Below, piece after piece: positions 15,537-24,781 of a DNA stretch of 64,000 nt. A program made the position numbers and the translations under genes. Every line of letters begins with the position of its first letter. Position 1 is the stretch's first letter. Source of the DNA: Ralstonia soli (GTDB taxonomy: Bacteria; Pseudomonadota; Gammaproteobacteria; Burkholderiales; Burkholderiaceae). The notes beneath the pieces were generated by a model. It was given only the letters and a program-made list of their open reading frames with translations. It did no database searches and was not told where the DNA came from. The stretch covers positions 1 to 64,000 of the forward strand of contig NZ_JAMXHT010000001.1 in the NCBI RefSeq assembly GCF_023955655.1, written 5' to 3'.

Positions 15537-16520
15537 ATGAAAGCCATAGTTATCGTTCAACAGGACGGTCAGAAAAGGCCGACGCTCGAATATCAAACCG
15601 TACCGGATCCGGAGGCCGGGCCAACTGATCTGCTCGTCCGCGTCAAGACTGCGGGCATCAACCGCATTGATTTGGCCCGCTCCACCGCACACGGGGGGCC
15701 GGCCGCCGGCAAGCCGATGGTCGCGGGCCTCGAAATGGCTGGAGATGTCATCGCTGTCGGTAGCGAAGTCAAGGGCTTCAAGGTAGGCGACAAGGTCATG
15801 GGCATGACCACTGGCGCCTACGCCGAAATGGCGACGATCGACTACCGCTTCGCGATGCCGATCCCCTCGTCGTTCTCTTACGACCAGGCAGCGGCCGTAT
15901 CGACTGTCTACCCGACGGCACACAACGCGCTTGTGACGAATGGCCATTTCTCGGCGGGCCAGAGCGTACTGATCCAAGGGGTGGCATCTGCTGTAGGGAT
16001 CGCCGCGCTGCAAATCGCCCGAGCGATCGGGGCAGGGAAGATCATCGGTACAGGCCGTACGACCGATAACGCCAGCGCGCTGACCGATATCGGCCTGGAC
16101 CGATTAGTGATCAACGGCAGTGATGACGTGGCGACCGAGGTCATGAACGAGACAAGCGGTCGCGGTGTAGATGTCGTCGTCGATATGGTGGGCGGGCCGG
16201 CAATCGCAGACAACTTGGCTGCGGTGGCTTTGGGCGGTCGCATTGTCAACGTTGGATGGGTCGGAGGAACCACGGGCGAGATCGACCTGGACACGCTTGC
16301 ACGTAAACGGATTTCCCTGGTCGGCGTCTCCTTCCGGACGCGCACTGTCGAGCAGAAGGCAGAGTTGTTCGAGCAATTCCGACGCGACGTCTATCCCCTG
16401 TTCGTCGCTGGCACGCTTCTGCCCGTGATTCATGCCGCTTATCCGTTGTCCGATGCACTGAATGCGCAGGACACCATGGCTCGCGACGAGCATTTCGGAA
16501 AGTTCCTTCTGCACCCCTAG
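15537..16520 (+). CDS. MDR-family NADPH:quinone oxidoreductase-like protein
   Basis: A 327-residue medium-chain dehydrogenase/reductase of the zinc-free quinone reductase branch. The GroES-like N-terminal half (AGINRIDLARS, GLEMAGDVIAVG) is followed by a Rossmann domain with QGVASAVGIAALQIA near residue 140 and a GVDVVVDMVGG strand. The catalytic zinc ligands of true alcohol dehydrogenases are missing. The start at 15537 has an AAAGG site. It lies between mmsA and mmsB with gaps of 102 and 47 bases, so it probably acts on an enoyl or keto intermediate of the same pathway. The substrate cannot be set. Confidence 0.8.
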   Translation: MKAIVIVQQDGQKRPTLEYQTVPDPEAGPTDLLVRVKTAGINRIDLARSTAHGGPAAGKPMVAGLEMAGDVIAVGSEVKGFKVGDKVMGMTTGAYAEMATIDYRFAMPIPSSFSYDQAAAVSTVYPTAHNALVTNGHFSAGQSVLIQGVASAVGIAALQIARAIGAGKIIGTGRTTDNASALTDIGLDRLVINGSDDVATEVMNETSGRGVDVVVDMVGGPAIADNLAAVALGGRIVNVGWVGGTTGEIDLDTLARKRISLVGVSFRTRTVEQKAELFEQFRRDVYPLFVAGTLLPVIHAAYPLSDALNAQDTMARDEHFGKFLLHP

Positions 16521-16567
16521 AACCGGCTGCACAGCCTAGGACTACCAATAAACAAGTAGGAGACAGC

Positions 16568-17449
16568 ATGGAAATTGGATTCATTGGTTTAGGGCACATG
16601 GGTTTTCCCATGGTGGCCAATCTCTTGGCTAACGGCTATGCCGTGCGCGTCTACGACACATCGGATGCGGCGGTTGCTAAAGCGGTCGAACACGGCGCGA
16701 TAGTAGCCCAGTCACTCATCGATCTGGCGCAAAGCGCCGACGCGATCATCACCATGCTGCCGACGCCTGCAGTTGTACGCAGCGTCCTGTGCGTGCCGGG
16801 CGGGGTCATTGCGAATGCCAAGCAGAACGCCCTCATCATCGACTGCAGCACGAGCGACCCGCAGACTGCTGTTGAGGTTGAGGCTCTCGGTGCAGTCGCC
16901 GGCAAGATTGTTCTCGATGCGCCAGTTTCCGGCGGTGTTCAAGGAGCCAAGGCTGGCACGCTGACCTTCATGGTCGGTGGCTCAAAAGATGGCTTCTTGC
17001 TTGCCAAGTCGATTCTCTCCGCGATGGGCAAGAACATCGTGCATTGCGGAGCGGCCGGAAGCGGTCAAGCCGCCAAGCTCTGCAACAACCTCCTGCTTGG
17101 GGTGTCGACAGTGGCCGTGTCGGAGTCCATGTGCCTCGGGGCTAGCCTGGGCCTCGAACCCGAGGTTCTGGCACAGATCATCAACACGTCATCGGGCCGC
17201 TGTTGGGTCTCCGAGCTCTATAACCCGTATCCCGGCGTCGTCAAGGACGCCCCCGCATCGAACAACTTCGCCGGCGGATTCGCATGCGATCTGATGATCA
17301 AAGATCTCTCTCTTGCGCTGGATGCCGCGCACGGGACACGGCAGCCGTTGCCCATGACTTCGGTGTCCAAGCAGCTGTTTCAACTGCTCAGCCATCAGGG
17401 GCACGGGGATAAGGACATCTCCGCCATTGTGGAGATGTTCAAGAAATAG
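16568..17449 (+). CDS. mmsB: 3-hydroxyisobutyrate dehydrogenase family protein
   Basis: A 293-residue beta-hydroxyacid dehydrogenase. The NAD(P) fold is seen in GFIGLGHMGFPMV (residues 4-16). The substrate-binding DAPVSGGVQGAKAG (117-130) and the catalytic Lys170 in GSGQAAKLCNN are intact. It oxidises 3-hydroxyisobutyrate, or a close relative, to the semialdehyde used by mmsA two genes upstream, so the two make a two-step route to a CoA ester. A TAGGAGACAGC ribosome site precedes the ATG. The 47-base gaps on both sides support one transcript. The precise hydroxyacid is uncertain. Confidence 0.85.
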   Translation: MEIGFIGLGHMGFPMVANLLANGYAVRVYDTSDAAVAKAVEHGAIVAQSLIDLAQSADAIITMLPTPAVVRSVLCVPGGVIANAKQNALIIDCSTSDPQTAVEVEALGAVAGKIVLDAPVSGGVQGAKAGTLTFMVGGSKDGFLLAKSILSAMGKNIVHCGAAGSGQAAKLCNNLLLGVSTVAVSESMCLGASLGLEPEVLAQIINTSSGRCWVSELYNPYPGVVKDAPASNNFAGGFACDLMIKDLSLALDAAHGTRQPLPMTSVSKQLFQLLSHQGHGDKDISAIVEMFKK

Positions 17450-17496
17450 AGCCGACCAATTCACGGCCACGACCAAGAAGATAAAAGGAGACAAAG

Positions 17497-18720
17497 ATGA
17501 AATTCAAATTCAAGAAGACGGCTATCGCCGGGATACTGGGCGTCGTGTGTGCATCGTCCCACGCGCAGGGCGTTTCGGACGACGTCGTCAAGATCGGCGT
17601 ACTGACGGACCTGTCCGGCACGTACTCGGAGTTCGCGGGACAAGGCGCCGTTACGGCTATCAAGATGGCGGTTGAGGACTTTGGAGGCAAGGTCCTTGGC
17701 AAGCCGATCGAGGTGGTGGTGGCCGATCATCTCAACAAGACGGACGTTGCATCAACGAAAGCGAGGGAATGGTTTGATACGCAAAAGGTGGATGTCATTG
17801 CGGATCTGACCAACTCTTCTGTGGCGTTGGCGGTCAGCAAGTTGGCCAAGGACAAGCAACGCATTGCGATCGTTGCCGGCGCCATGACGGAAAAAGTCAC
17901 CAACGAAGAATGCACGCCTAACACGGTGCACTACGTCGCCGACTCCTATGCGTTTGCCAATGGCACGGCGAAGGCCCTTCTGGATCAAGGCGGGAATTCC
18001 TGGTACATCCTTGTTGCCGACTACGCGTTCGGTACGCTGATGCTCGATCGCCTCACGGCTACCGTGAGCGCAAATGGCGGCAAGGTAGTCGGCTCGGCGA
18101 AGCATCCCCTTGGTGCATCGGACTTCTCGTCCTTCATGCTGCAAGCACAGAACTCGAAGGCGAAAGTGATCGGGCTGGCCAATGCTGGCGTTGACACGGT
18201 CAATGCCATGAAATCGGCTCAGGAATTTGGCGTAACGCGCGGCGGCAAGCAAACAGTTGTGGGGCTGGCCACCACGATTACCGACGTCCACAGCATGGGT
18301 CTGAGCACCGCTCAGGGCCTAACTCTCACCACGCCGTTCTATTGGGATCTGAACGACGAAACCAGGCAGTGGTCCAAGCGTTACTTTGCAAAGATGCACA
18401 AGATGCCCAACATGGTTCATGCGGGCGACTATTCATCTGTCATGCATTACCTCAAGGCTGTGCAAGCCGCTGGTACGGACGATGCCAAAGCAGTGATAGC
18501 AAAGATGCGCGAGATGCCGATCAACGACTTCTTCGCCAAGAACGGAAAGATTCGTGAGGACGGCCGCATGGTGCATGACATGTACCTGGCACAAGTGAAG
18601 ACACCTAGCGAGTCGAAGTATCCGTGGGACTACTACAAAATTCTGAAGACTCTGCCTGCTAGCACGGTGACGATTCCCGCCGCCGAAAGCAAGTGCCCGC
18701 TGCTTAAGAAGGGTTCGTAA
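17497..18720 (+). CDS. Liv-type ABC transporter substrate-binding protein
   Basis: A 407-residue periplasmic binding protein of the branched-chain amino acid type. The signal peptide is MKFKFKKTAIAGILGVVCASSHAQ with cleavage after AQ near residue 24. The mature part starts VSDDVVKIGVLTDLSGTYSEFAGQG, the usual beginning of these type I binding proteins. It should pass its ligand to the permease and ATPase genes 394 bases downstream. In Burkholderiales this family binds many compounds besides amino acids, including organic and aromatic acids, and linkage to mmsA/mmsB suggests a short hydroxy- or oxo-acid. AAAAGGAG precedes the ATG. Confidence 0.88.
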   Translation: MKFKFKKTAIAGILGVVCASSHAQGVSDDVVKIGVLTDLSGTYSEFAGQGAVTAIKMAVEDFGGKVLGKPIEVVVADHLNKTDVASTKAREWFDTQKVDVIADLTNSSVALAVSKLAKDKQRIAIVAGAMTEKVTNEECTPNTVHYVADSYAFANGTAKALLDQGGNSWYILVADYAFGTLMLDRLTATVSANGGKVVGSAKHPLGASDFSSFMLQAQNSKAKVIGLANAGVDTVNAMKSAQEFGVTRGGKQTVVGLATTITDVHSMGLSTAQGLTLTTPFYWDLNDETRQWSKRYFAKMHKMPNMVHAGDYSSVMHYLKAVQAAGTDDAKAVIAKMREMPINDFFAKNGKIREDGRMVHDMYLAQVKTPSESKYPWDYYKILKTLPASTVTIPAAESKCPLLKKGS

Positions 18721-19114
18721 GGACCGGTAATCCGTCCTAGTCTGGGTGAAGGCGGCAACGCGTCGCGCGCCGCACCGTTTACTGCTTCGGACGCAGGCGC
18801 AGCCTTCTCATGGAGTTGCGCTTGCCGAGCCTTATTTGTGTGTGCCATGGATGCACAGGCTTGCGGCTGTTCCGGCGCTTGAACATCGGCGCGCACTCAA
18901 TGTTCGAAATTGCGGCAAGTCGGAGTTGGCGTCGCGAGGCATATATCTCGCAGCGTCGTCTCACACCTTACCGATTTCACCGGGTTCTTCATGGACCAAC
19001 GGTAGTTTGGGCTACCAAGCATCTCCTAGGACGTAGCAATCCCTTCGTGGAGCGACACATTCCCACAAGGAGTTGCGCCTCCACACAAGGGATCACACTA
19101 TTAGAGAGGTGATG
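18721..19114 (+). other. 394-base gap inside the transporter operon
   Basis: No gene is supported. A small hairpin (AGGAC 18720-18724 with GTCCT 18734-18738) immediately follows the stop codon of the binding-protein gene. Stems at this place often let the abundant binding protein be made in excess of membrane subunits by mRNA stabilisation or partial termination. The rest shows nothing recognisable. Confidence 0.35.
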
Positions 19115-19933
19115 ATGACAGACATCATCCTGGAGACACGCGGCTTGACAAAGGTTTTCAAGGGGTTCACAGCCGTTTCAGATGTGAACCTGCAGGTACG
19201 GCGCGGTGATATTCATGCGCTGATCGGGCCGAATGGAGCTGGCAAAACCACTTGCTTCAACCTTCTGACCAAGTTTCTGGCGCCGACGACTGGAACGATT
19301 CTTTTCAATCAACGCGATATCACCACCGAGCAGCCCGCGCAGGTTGCCCGACAAGGGATCATCAGATCCTTTCAAATCTCGGCGGTATTCCCGCACCTAT
19401 CGGTTCTAGAGAATGTCCGTCTAGGTCTGCAGCGCCGGCTCGGCACATCCTTTCATTTCTGGAGGAGCGAGCGCACGCTGGCCGGGTTGAACGATAGGGC
19501 GATGTCCCTTTTGGAGCAAGTTGATCTCGCGGGCTTTGCCCACACCATCACTGTCGACCTTCCCTACGGGAGAAAGCGCGCGCTCGAGATCGCCGCGACG
19601 CTAGCCATGGAACCGGAGTTGATGCTTCTCGACGAGCCGACCCAAGGCATGGGGCATGAGGATGTGTCCCGTGTTACGGACCTTATCAAGAAGGTGTCGG
19701 CTGGCCGAACCATCCTCATGGTCGAGCACAACATGAGCGTAGTCTCCGGCATCTGTGATCGCATATCTGTGCTGCAACGTGGTGCTGTCCTTGCGGAAGG
19801 CGCCTATGCAGAAGTTTCCGTAATTCCAGAGGTCATGGCGGCATACATGGGGACTGCCGGTGACACGCCGGAATCTGGCGATTCAAAAAGCTCCGTGCGG
19901 GCTGAAACAACAGATGGGAATACGCATGGATAA
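19115..19933 (+). CDS. livG: Liv-type ABC transporter ATP-binding protein (LivG)
   Basis: A 272-residue ATPase of the transporter that ends with livM at 22564. Walker A GPNGAGKTT lies near residue 38, the Q-loop region at SFQIS, a LivG-type signature at LPYGRKRALEIA and Walker B at LMLLDEPTQGM. ATG codons at 19112 and 19115 are both possible; the second keeps a normal distance from the GAGAGG site. The stop overlaps livF by eight bases. It works in the cytoplasm as half of the ATPase pair that drives uptake through LivH/LivM. Confidence 0.92.
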   Translation: MTDIILETRGLTKVFKGFTAVSDVNLQVRRGDIHALIGPNGAGKTTCFNLLTKFLAPTTGTILFNQRDITTEQPAQVARQGIIRSFQISAVFPHLSVLENVRLGLQRRLGTSFHFWRSERTLAGLNDRAMSLLEQVDLAGFAHTITVDLPYGRKRALEIAATLAMEPELMLLDEPTQGMGHEDVSRVTDLIKKVSAGRTILMVEHNMSVVSGICDRISVLQRGAVLAEGAYAEVSVIPEVMAAYMGTAGDTPESGDSKSSVRAETTDGNTHG

Positions 19934-20633
19934 AGCACTTGAAATCGTGGATCTCCACGCTTGGTATGGCGAGTCGCACATCTTGCATGGTCTGAGTCTT
20001 TCAGTGAACAAGGGTGAAGTGGTCACGCTGTTGGGGCGAAACGGCGCGGGGCGCACCACCACACTGCGCAGCATCATGGGCCTGACTGGTTTGCGCAAGG
20101 GGACCATCAAAGTCAATGGCGTGGAATCGATTGGTCTGCCTACCCACAAGGTCGCCCACCTCGGCGTTGGCTATTGCCCCGAGGAGCGTGGCATTTTCTC
20201 CGCGCTCTCAACTGAGGAAAACCTGATGCTTCCGCCGATGCTTTCGAGCACTGAGCGGGGGATGTCGATCGGTGAGATCTACGAAATGTTCCCGAATCTC
20301 GCCGAGCGGCGAAGCAGCCAGGGCACACGTCTGTCAGGTGGCGAGCAGCAGATGCTCGCGGTGGCGCGCATCCTGCGGACCGGCGCACGGCTGTTGCTAC
20401 TGGATGAAATATCGGAAGGGCTGGCCCCCGTGATCGTGCAGGCGCTGGCTCGCATGATTCTCACATTGAAAAGCAAGGGCTTCACGATCGTGATGGTGGA
20501 GCAAAACTTCCGGTTCGCTGCTCCACTGGCTGACCGCTTCTATGTGGTGGAGCACGGACGGACCATCGACCACTTCACCGCAGCCGAGCTTGAGGAGAAG
20601 AAGCCCGTGCTGCATCAACTGCTTGGCGTTTAG
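19926..20633 (+). CDS. livF: Liv-type ABC transporter ATP-binding protein (LivF) with Arg in Walker A
   Basis: A 235-residue ATPase subunit. Signature LSGGEQQMLAVAR, Walker B LLLLDEISEGLAP and the switch His in MVEQNFRF are in place (the Liv family often has Gln there). The Walker A motif reads GRNGAGRTTT: residue 43 is Arg (codon CGC at 20050-20052), where nearly all ATPases of this kind have Lys. Lys contacts ATP phosphates, so activity at this site may be lowered or the subunit may act mainly as a regulator beside LivG, whose Walker A is normal. The second LivF here (49772) keeps Lys. The ATG at 19926 overlaps the livG end. Confidence 0.9.
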   Translation: MDKALEIVDLHAWYGESHILHGLSLSVNKGEVVTLLGRNGAGRTTTLRSIMGLTGLRKGTIKVNGVESIGLPTHKVAHLGVGYCPEERGIFSALSTEENLMLPPMLSSTERGMSIGEIYEMFPNLAERRSSQGTRLSGGEQQMLAVARILRTGARLLLLDEISEGLAPVIVQALARMILTLKSKGFTIVMVEQNFRFAAPLADRFYVVEHGRTIDHFTAAELEEKKPVLHQLLGV

Positions 20634-20645
20634 TGGGAGAAGAAT

Positions 20646-21533
20646 ATGGACGCAATTTTCGGAATTCCGCTGCCAGCGTTGCTAAGCCAAATCCTGCTCG
20701 GCCTCGTCAATGGTTCCTTCTATGCAATGCTCTCGCTTGGCCTTGCGGTAATTTTTGGATTGCTCAATGTCATCAACTTTGCTCACGGCGTGCTGTACAT
20801 GTTGGGCGCCATGTTGACATGGATGGGCTTGAGTTACTTCGGTCTAAGTTACTGGGTGATGCTGGTTCTCGCGCCGCTCATCGTCGGCATCTTGGGTATC
20901 GCTATAGAAAGAACGATGCTGCGCTGGCTCTATCAAGTCGATCACATGTATAGCCTGTTGTTGACTTTCGGCATCACGCTAGTGGTGGAGGGCCTGTTTC
21001 GTTCCGTATATGGGGCTTCAGGCCAACCTTATTCTGCGCCTGCGGCTCTTACCGGCGGGCTCAACATCGGTTTCATGACGCTGCCTATGTACCGGGCGTG
21101 GGTGGTCGCTGTTTCCGTGCTCGTGTGCCTTCTGACATGGTTTGTTATCGAACGCACGAAGATTGGCTCATACCTTAGAGCGGGCACTGAAACCCCAAAA
21201 TTGGTTGAAGCGTTCGGCGTCAACGTGCCTGTCATGTTCACCCTGACCTATGCGTTTGGCGCGGGATTGGCCGCGTTGGCTGGCGTGTTGGCTGCCCCGG
21301 TGGTTCAAGTATCTCCATTGATGGGATCGAACCTGACCATCACCGTGTTTGCTGTCGTGGTCATCGGAGGCATGGGCTCAATTGTGGGCTCCGTCATTAC
21401 TGGGCTCGGATTGGGCGTTGTCGAGGGCATGACCCGAGTGTTCTATCCGGAGCTCTCCTCCACCGTGGTGTTCATTGTGATGGCCCTCATACTGCTAGTT
21501 CGTCCCGCAGGGCTGTTTGGCAAAGAGAACTGA
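20646..21533 (+). CDS. livH: Liv-type ABC transporter permease (LivH)
   Basis: A 295-residue inner-membrane permease with about eight hydrophobic segments. Family landmarks are LLGLVNGSFYAMLSLGLAVI near the start, INFAHGVLYMLGA near residue 38-50, and the cytoplasmic EAFGVN ATPase-contact loop near 190. The GGGAGAAGAAT ribosome site decides the start. It lies 12 bases after livF and 11 before livM, and forms the translocation channel with LivM. Confidence 0.92.
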   Translation: MDAIFGIPLPALLSQILLGLVNGSFYAMLSLGLAVIFGLLNVINFAHGVLYMLGAMLTWMGLSYFGLSYWVMLVLAPLIVGILGIAIERTMLRWLYQVDHMYSLLLTFGITLVVEGLFRSVYGASGQPYSAPAALTGGLNIGFMTLPMYRAWVVAVSVLVCLLTWFVIERTKIGSYLRAGTETPKLVEAFGVNVPVMFTLTYAFGAGLAALAGVLAAPVVQVSPLMGSNLTITVFAVVVIGGMGSIVGSVITGLGLGVVEGMTRVFYPELSSTVVFIVMALILLVRPAGLFGKEN

Positions 21534-21544
21534 GGAGACTCCCC

Positions 21545-22564
21545 ATGAACAAAAAACTTGCCTACGGAATGACCCTAGGCGCGATGTTGGTTGCACCGCT
21601 GGCTGTCTATCCCGTGCTGTTGATGAAGCTTCTTTGCTTCGCCCTGTTGGCTTGTGCCTTCAATCTTCTGCTCGGCTTCGGAGGATTGCTGTCATTTGGG
21701 CACGCCGCGCTTTTTGGAGGAGCTGGATACATCGCTGGCTACGTACTGCGTGACTTGGGATATCCCTTTGAGGTCGGTCTGCTTGCGGGCGTACTTGGTG
21801 CCGCAGCGATGGGCCTGGTTATGGGTGCATTGGCGATTCGGCGCAAGGGAATCTACTTCACGATGATCACATTGGCGCTTGCGCAGATGGTTTATTTCTT
21901 CTGTCTTCAAGCCCCATTCACGGGCGGCGAGGATGGGCTGCAAAATATACCGCGCGGACGCCTGTTTAGCATCGTCGATCTGAGCAGCGATCTGGCCATG
22001 TACTACGTGGTTTTGGCGATCACCGTTGCCGGCTATGCGGCAATCGTACGCATCGTGCATTCCCCTTTCGGGAGAGTGCTGAATGCCATCAAGGAGAATG
22101 AGCCACGCGCCATTTCCCTTGGTTACGACGTAGACAAGTACAAGCTCCTGGCTTTTGTTCTGTCCGCCGCACTGACGGGCCTCGCTGGTGCAACGAAGTG
22201 TGCGGTGCTGGGCTTCGAGACCTTGGTTGACGTGCATTGGGGCATGTCGGGGCTTGTGGTGCTGATGACGCTTATTGGTGGTGTTGGGACACTTACCGGT
22301 CCTATTGTCGGAGCCCTGGCAATTCTGCTGCTTGAAAACCGGCTGGGAGAACTGGGGGACGCACTTGCCAACCTGACGGGCGTTAGTTGGTTTCAGGCCT
22401 TTGGGGAATCAGTCACCATCATTACGGGCCTCATTTTCATCATCTGCGTCCTTTTGTTCCGTAAGGGCATCGTGGGCGAACTTGTCGCTCGCCTATTTCG
22501 GCGGAGGAGGCTGAAGACCGCGCATGGAATTCAGGACGCCGTAGGTGCGACACAAGAGCCTTGA
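21545..22564 (+). CDS. livM: Liv-type ABC transporter permease (LivM)
   Basis: A 339-residue inner-membrane permease, partner of LivH. Characteristic stretches are LLGFGGLLSFGHAALFGGAGYIAGY, IRRKGIYFTMITLALAQM and the coupling-loop region NEPRAISLGYDVDKYK. The charged C-terminal tail (LFRRRRLKTAHG) lies in the cytoplasm. A GAGGAGACT site precedes the ATG. The following oxidoreductase gene begins 29 bases after its stop. Confidence 0.92.
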   Translation: MNKKLAYGMTLGAMLVAPLAVYPVLLMKLLCFALLACAFNLLLGFGGLLSFGHAALFGGAGYIAGYVLRDLGYPFEVGLLAGVLGAAAMGLVMGALAIRRKGIYFTMITLALAQMVYFFCLQAPFTGGEDGLQNIPRGRLFSIVDLSSDLAMYYVVLAITVAGYAAIVRIVHSPFGRVLNAIKENEPRAISLGYDVDKYKLLAFVLSAALTGLAGATKCAVLGFETLVDVHWGMSGLVVLMTLIGGVGTLTGPIVGALAILLLENRLGELGDALANLTGVSWFQAFGESVTIITGLIFIICVLLFRKGIVGELVARLFRRRRLKTAHGIQDAVGATQEP

Positions 22565-22593
22565 AGACTGATGGTGGCTATAAGGAGATTGGT

Positions 22594-23568
22594 ATGCGGA
22601 GCTTCTTAGGTACAGGATTTGATCTTGACTCGTACTCGATCGTCGATCAGCCGATACCGGAGCCAGGCGAAGGGCAACTGCGCATTCGCGTCGAGGCGAC
22701 GGCTCTAGGCTTTGTGGACGGGTTGATGATACAAGGCCGTTATCAAATCAAGCCGCCCTTGCCCTACGTTCCCGGGGGAGAGATAGCCGGTGTGGTCGAC
22801 GCCGTAGGTCCCAGGGTAATGCCAGCCTTGGTAGGCCAGCGGGTTATCACTTGGCAGCTCGGAGGCGGTCTAGCCGAGTATGTTGTCGTCGAGGCGGCAG
22901 ATGTTGATGTCATTCCAGACCGGTTACCGCTTCCCGTTGCTGCAGCCATGTTGGTCGACTATCAGACGGCTCACTATGCGCTGTTGGATCAAGGGAGATT
23001 GACGGCCGCCGATACACTGCTCGTGCTCGGTGCCGGAGGCGCGGTGGCTTCCGCCGCTATCCAACTTGCGGCCCGTACTGGCGCCCGTGTGATTGCTGCC
23101 GCCTCTAGCGAACACAAACGCAACGCAGCATGTGCGCTCGGTGCAGTGGACGCGATTGACTACAGTCTTCCCAATTGGCGTGAAGCGCTTAAGAAGGTGG
23201 CCCCCAGCGGCATCGACGTCGTGCTCGATCCTGTCGGCGCCGACAAATTTGAGCCTGCATTTCGATCGTTGGCCAAAGGAGGTCGATATCTGGTGGTCGG
23301 ATTTGCGGGCGGAGCCATTCCATCGCTTCCGGTCAACTTGGCGCTACTCAAGAACGCCACGCTGCACGGAGTTGATATACGGTATTTTCTGTCCAACCGC
23401 CCGGAGCGGGCGCGGCGCATACGCGGCGCGCTTTTCTCGATGGTCGCGTACGGCGGACTTTTACCCCCTACGATGAACACATTTCCTCTCGCAAATGCTA
23501 GGGACGCCATTTTTGCGACAAGTGACAGGGCTAGGAGCGGAAAGGTTGTCGTGTTACCCGACGCGTAA
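22594..23568 (+). CDS. MDR-family oxidoreductase, last gene of the operon
   Basis: A 324-residue zinc-free medium-chain reductase of the NADPH:quinone/acryloyl-CoA reductase type. Motifs: PYVPGGEIAGVVDAVG (substrate domain, residues 56-71), VLGAGGAVASAAIQLA (nucleotide domain) and GIDVVLDPVGADKFEPAFRSL. TAAGGAGATT before the ATG at 22594 decides the start over an in-frame position overlapping livM. It is the second enzyme of this family in the operon (the other is at 15537), so the pathway may need two such steps or the enzymes differ in substrate. Which enoyl compound is used is unknown. Confidence 0.8.
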   Translation: MRSFLGTGFDLDSYSIVDQPIPEPGEGQLRIRVEATALGFVDGLMIQGRYQIKPPLPYVPGGEIAGVVDAVGPRVMPALVGQRVITWQLGGGLAEYVVVEAADVDVIPDRLPLPVAAAMLVDYQTAHYALLDQGRLTAADTLLVLGAGGAVASAAIQLAARTGARVIAAASSEHKRNAACALGAVDAIDYSLPNWREALKKVAPSGIDVVLDPVGADKFEPAFRSLAKGGRYLVVGFAGGAIPSLPVNLALLKNATLHGVDIRYFLSNRPERARRIRGALFSMVAYGGLLPPTMNTFPLANARDAIFATSDRARSGKVVVLPDA

Positions 23569-23763
23569 TCTTCAAGCCGAACTGCTTAGAACCGGACCGA
23601 GCCACAGCCTGATGGCACAAAACAAGGTTTGTGGCGCCGAGATTTTCATCGCTTATGGCACCCATGACGTGGCCGAAAATTATGAGTCTGGTGCTGGCGC
23701 GTGTGACCCGAGATTTTTTTGAGGGGCAAGCCAATCGTGGTTGTAAAAGGGTACGCCTATGGT

Positions 23764-23796
23764 GACAGAATCTGTCCTTATGGGGGTCTAGACTAG
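23764..23796. promoter_or_regulatory. Palindromic sites upstream of the oxidoreductase/WYL pair
   Basis: GACAG-AAT-CTGTC (23764-23776) and CTAGACTAG (23788-23796) are two short inverted repeats 27-59 bases before the ATG at 23823. The gap 23569-23822 holds no gene. The downstream WYL-domain regulator is a possible binder. Confidence 0.35.
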
Positions 23797-23822
23797 AGTT
23801 TTCTTATGGAAGGGAAACCATC

Positions 23823-24779
23823 ATGACCTCGCTAAGCCGCCCTGTCATGCAACGCATTCAATACGACAAATACGGCGGCCCGGAGCTGATGCGCCTCGAG
23901 AACTTTACCTTGGCTGAGCCGGGTAAGGGCGAGGTTGCGGTGAAGGTGAAGTTCGCAGCCATCAATCCGATCGACTGGAAGTTGCGCAGTGGCTATCTCA
24001 AGATGATTACGGGCAAGGTTTTTCCCCGTGCGATGGGCAGCGATTTCTCGGGCGTAGTTATCTCGGTCGGCCCTGGTGTGGTGCGCTTCAAGCCAGGGGA
24101 TGCCGTCTTCGGTTTGGCACGGCTCAAAGAAAGCGGCGCGCTCGGTCAGGCGGTTGTCACTAATGACACCTTCTTAGCCAAGAAGCCCGATAACATTTCC
24201 TTCGAGGACGCCGCTTGCCTTGGAACGCCGGGTGTCACCGCTTGGAACGGCCTGCTGGACAAGGCGAAACTGGCCGCTGGCAAACGTGTCTTCGTCAACG
24301 GCTGCACCGGTGCAGTGGGCGAAGCAACAGTACAGCTCGCACAGATGCTGGGGGCCACGGTCGCGGGAAGCTGCAGTGCCGGGGCAATGGAAAAGGCGCG
24401 ATCCCTCGGCGTTGAAGCCGTCTTCGACTACCGAACAACCGACTTGTCCAAGCTCGGAATGCGCTTCGATGCGGTTTACGACACGGCCGCTACGATGACG
24501 ACCGAGATGGGCTTCCGTCTGCTAAGCCCAGGTGGTGTGTTTTTGGACATTGATCCGACACCTGGGAAGTTCATCCGCTCGATTTTCAATCATCGGTTGA
24601 AGCCAATTGTTTGTACGCCACGGGCTGACATCCTTGATGGCCTGGCACGTGCCGCCAGAGAAGGGAAACTTCGACTCCCGGTCGCCAAGACCGCGCCACT
24701 GAGTGAAGCGATCCGGCTGATCACTGCCCTCGAAGGGGGCAAAACGCTCGGCGGGAAAGGCCTCGTTGCGATGGATTAA
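23823..24779 (+). CDS. NAD(P)-dependent MDR oxidoreductase
   Basis: A 318-residue quinone reductase-like enzyme starting MTSLSRPVMQRIQYDKYGGPELM. GroES-like motifs (AAINPIDWKLRSG, AMGSDFSGVVISVG) and a nucleotide-binding VNGCTGAVGEATVQLAQ near residue 160 are clear; zinc ligands are absent. GGAAGGGAAACC precedes the start. It overlaps no neighbour but ends two bases before the WYL regulator, so both come from one transcript and the regulator probably senses the enzyme's substrate. It could reduce quinones or enals. Confidence 0.82.
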   Translation: MTSLSRPVMQRIQYDKYGGPELMRLENFTLAEPGKGEVAVKVKFAAINPIDWKLRSGYLKMITGKVFPRAMGSDFSGVVISVGPGVVRFKPGDAVFGLARLKESGALGQAVVTNDTFLAKKPDNISFEDAACLGTPGVTAWNGLLDKAKLAAGKRVFVNGCTGAVGEATVQLAQMLGATVAGSCSAGAMEKARSLGVEAVFDYRTTDLSKLGMRFDAVYDTAATMTTEMGFRLLSPGGVFLDIDPTPGKFIRSIFNHRLKPIVCTPRADILDGLARAAREGKLRLPVAKTAPLSEAIRLITALEGGKTLGGKGLVAMD

Positions 24780-24781
24780 GC

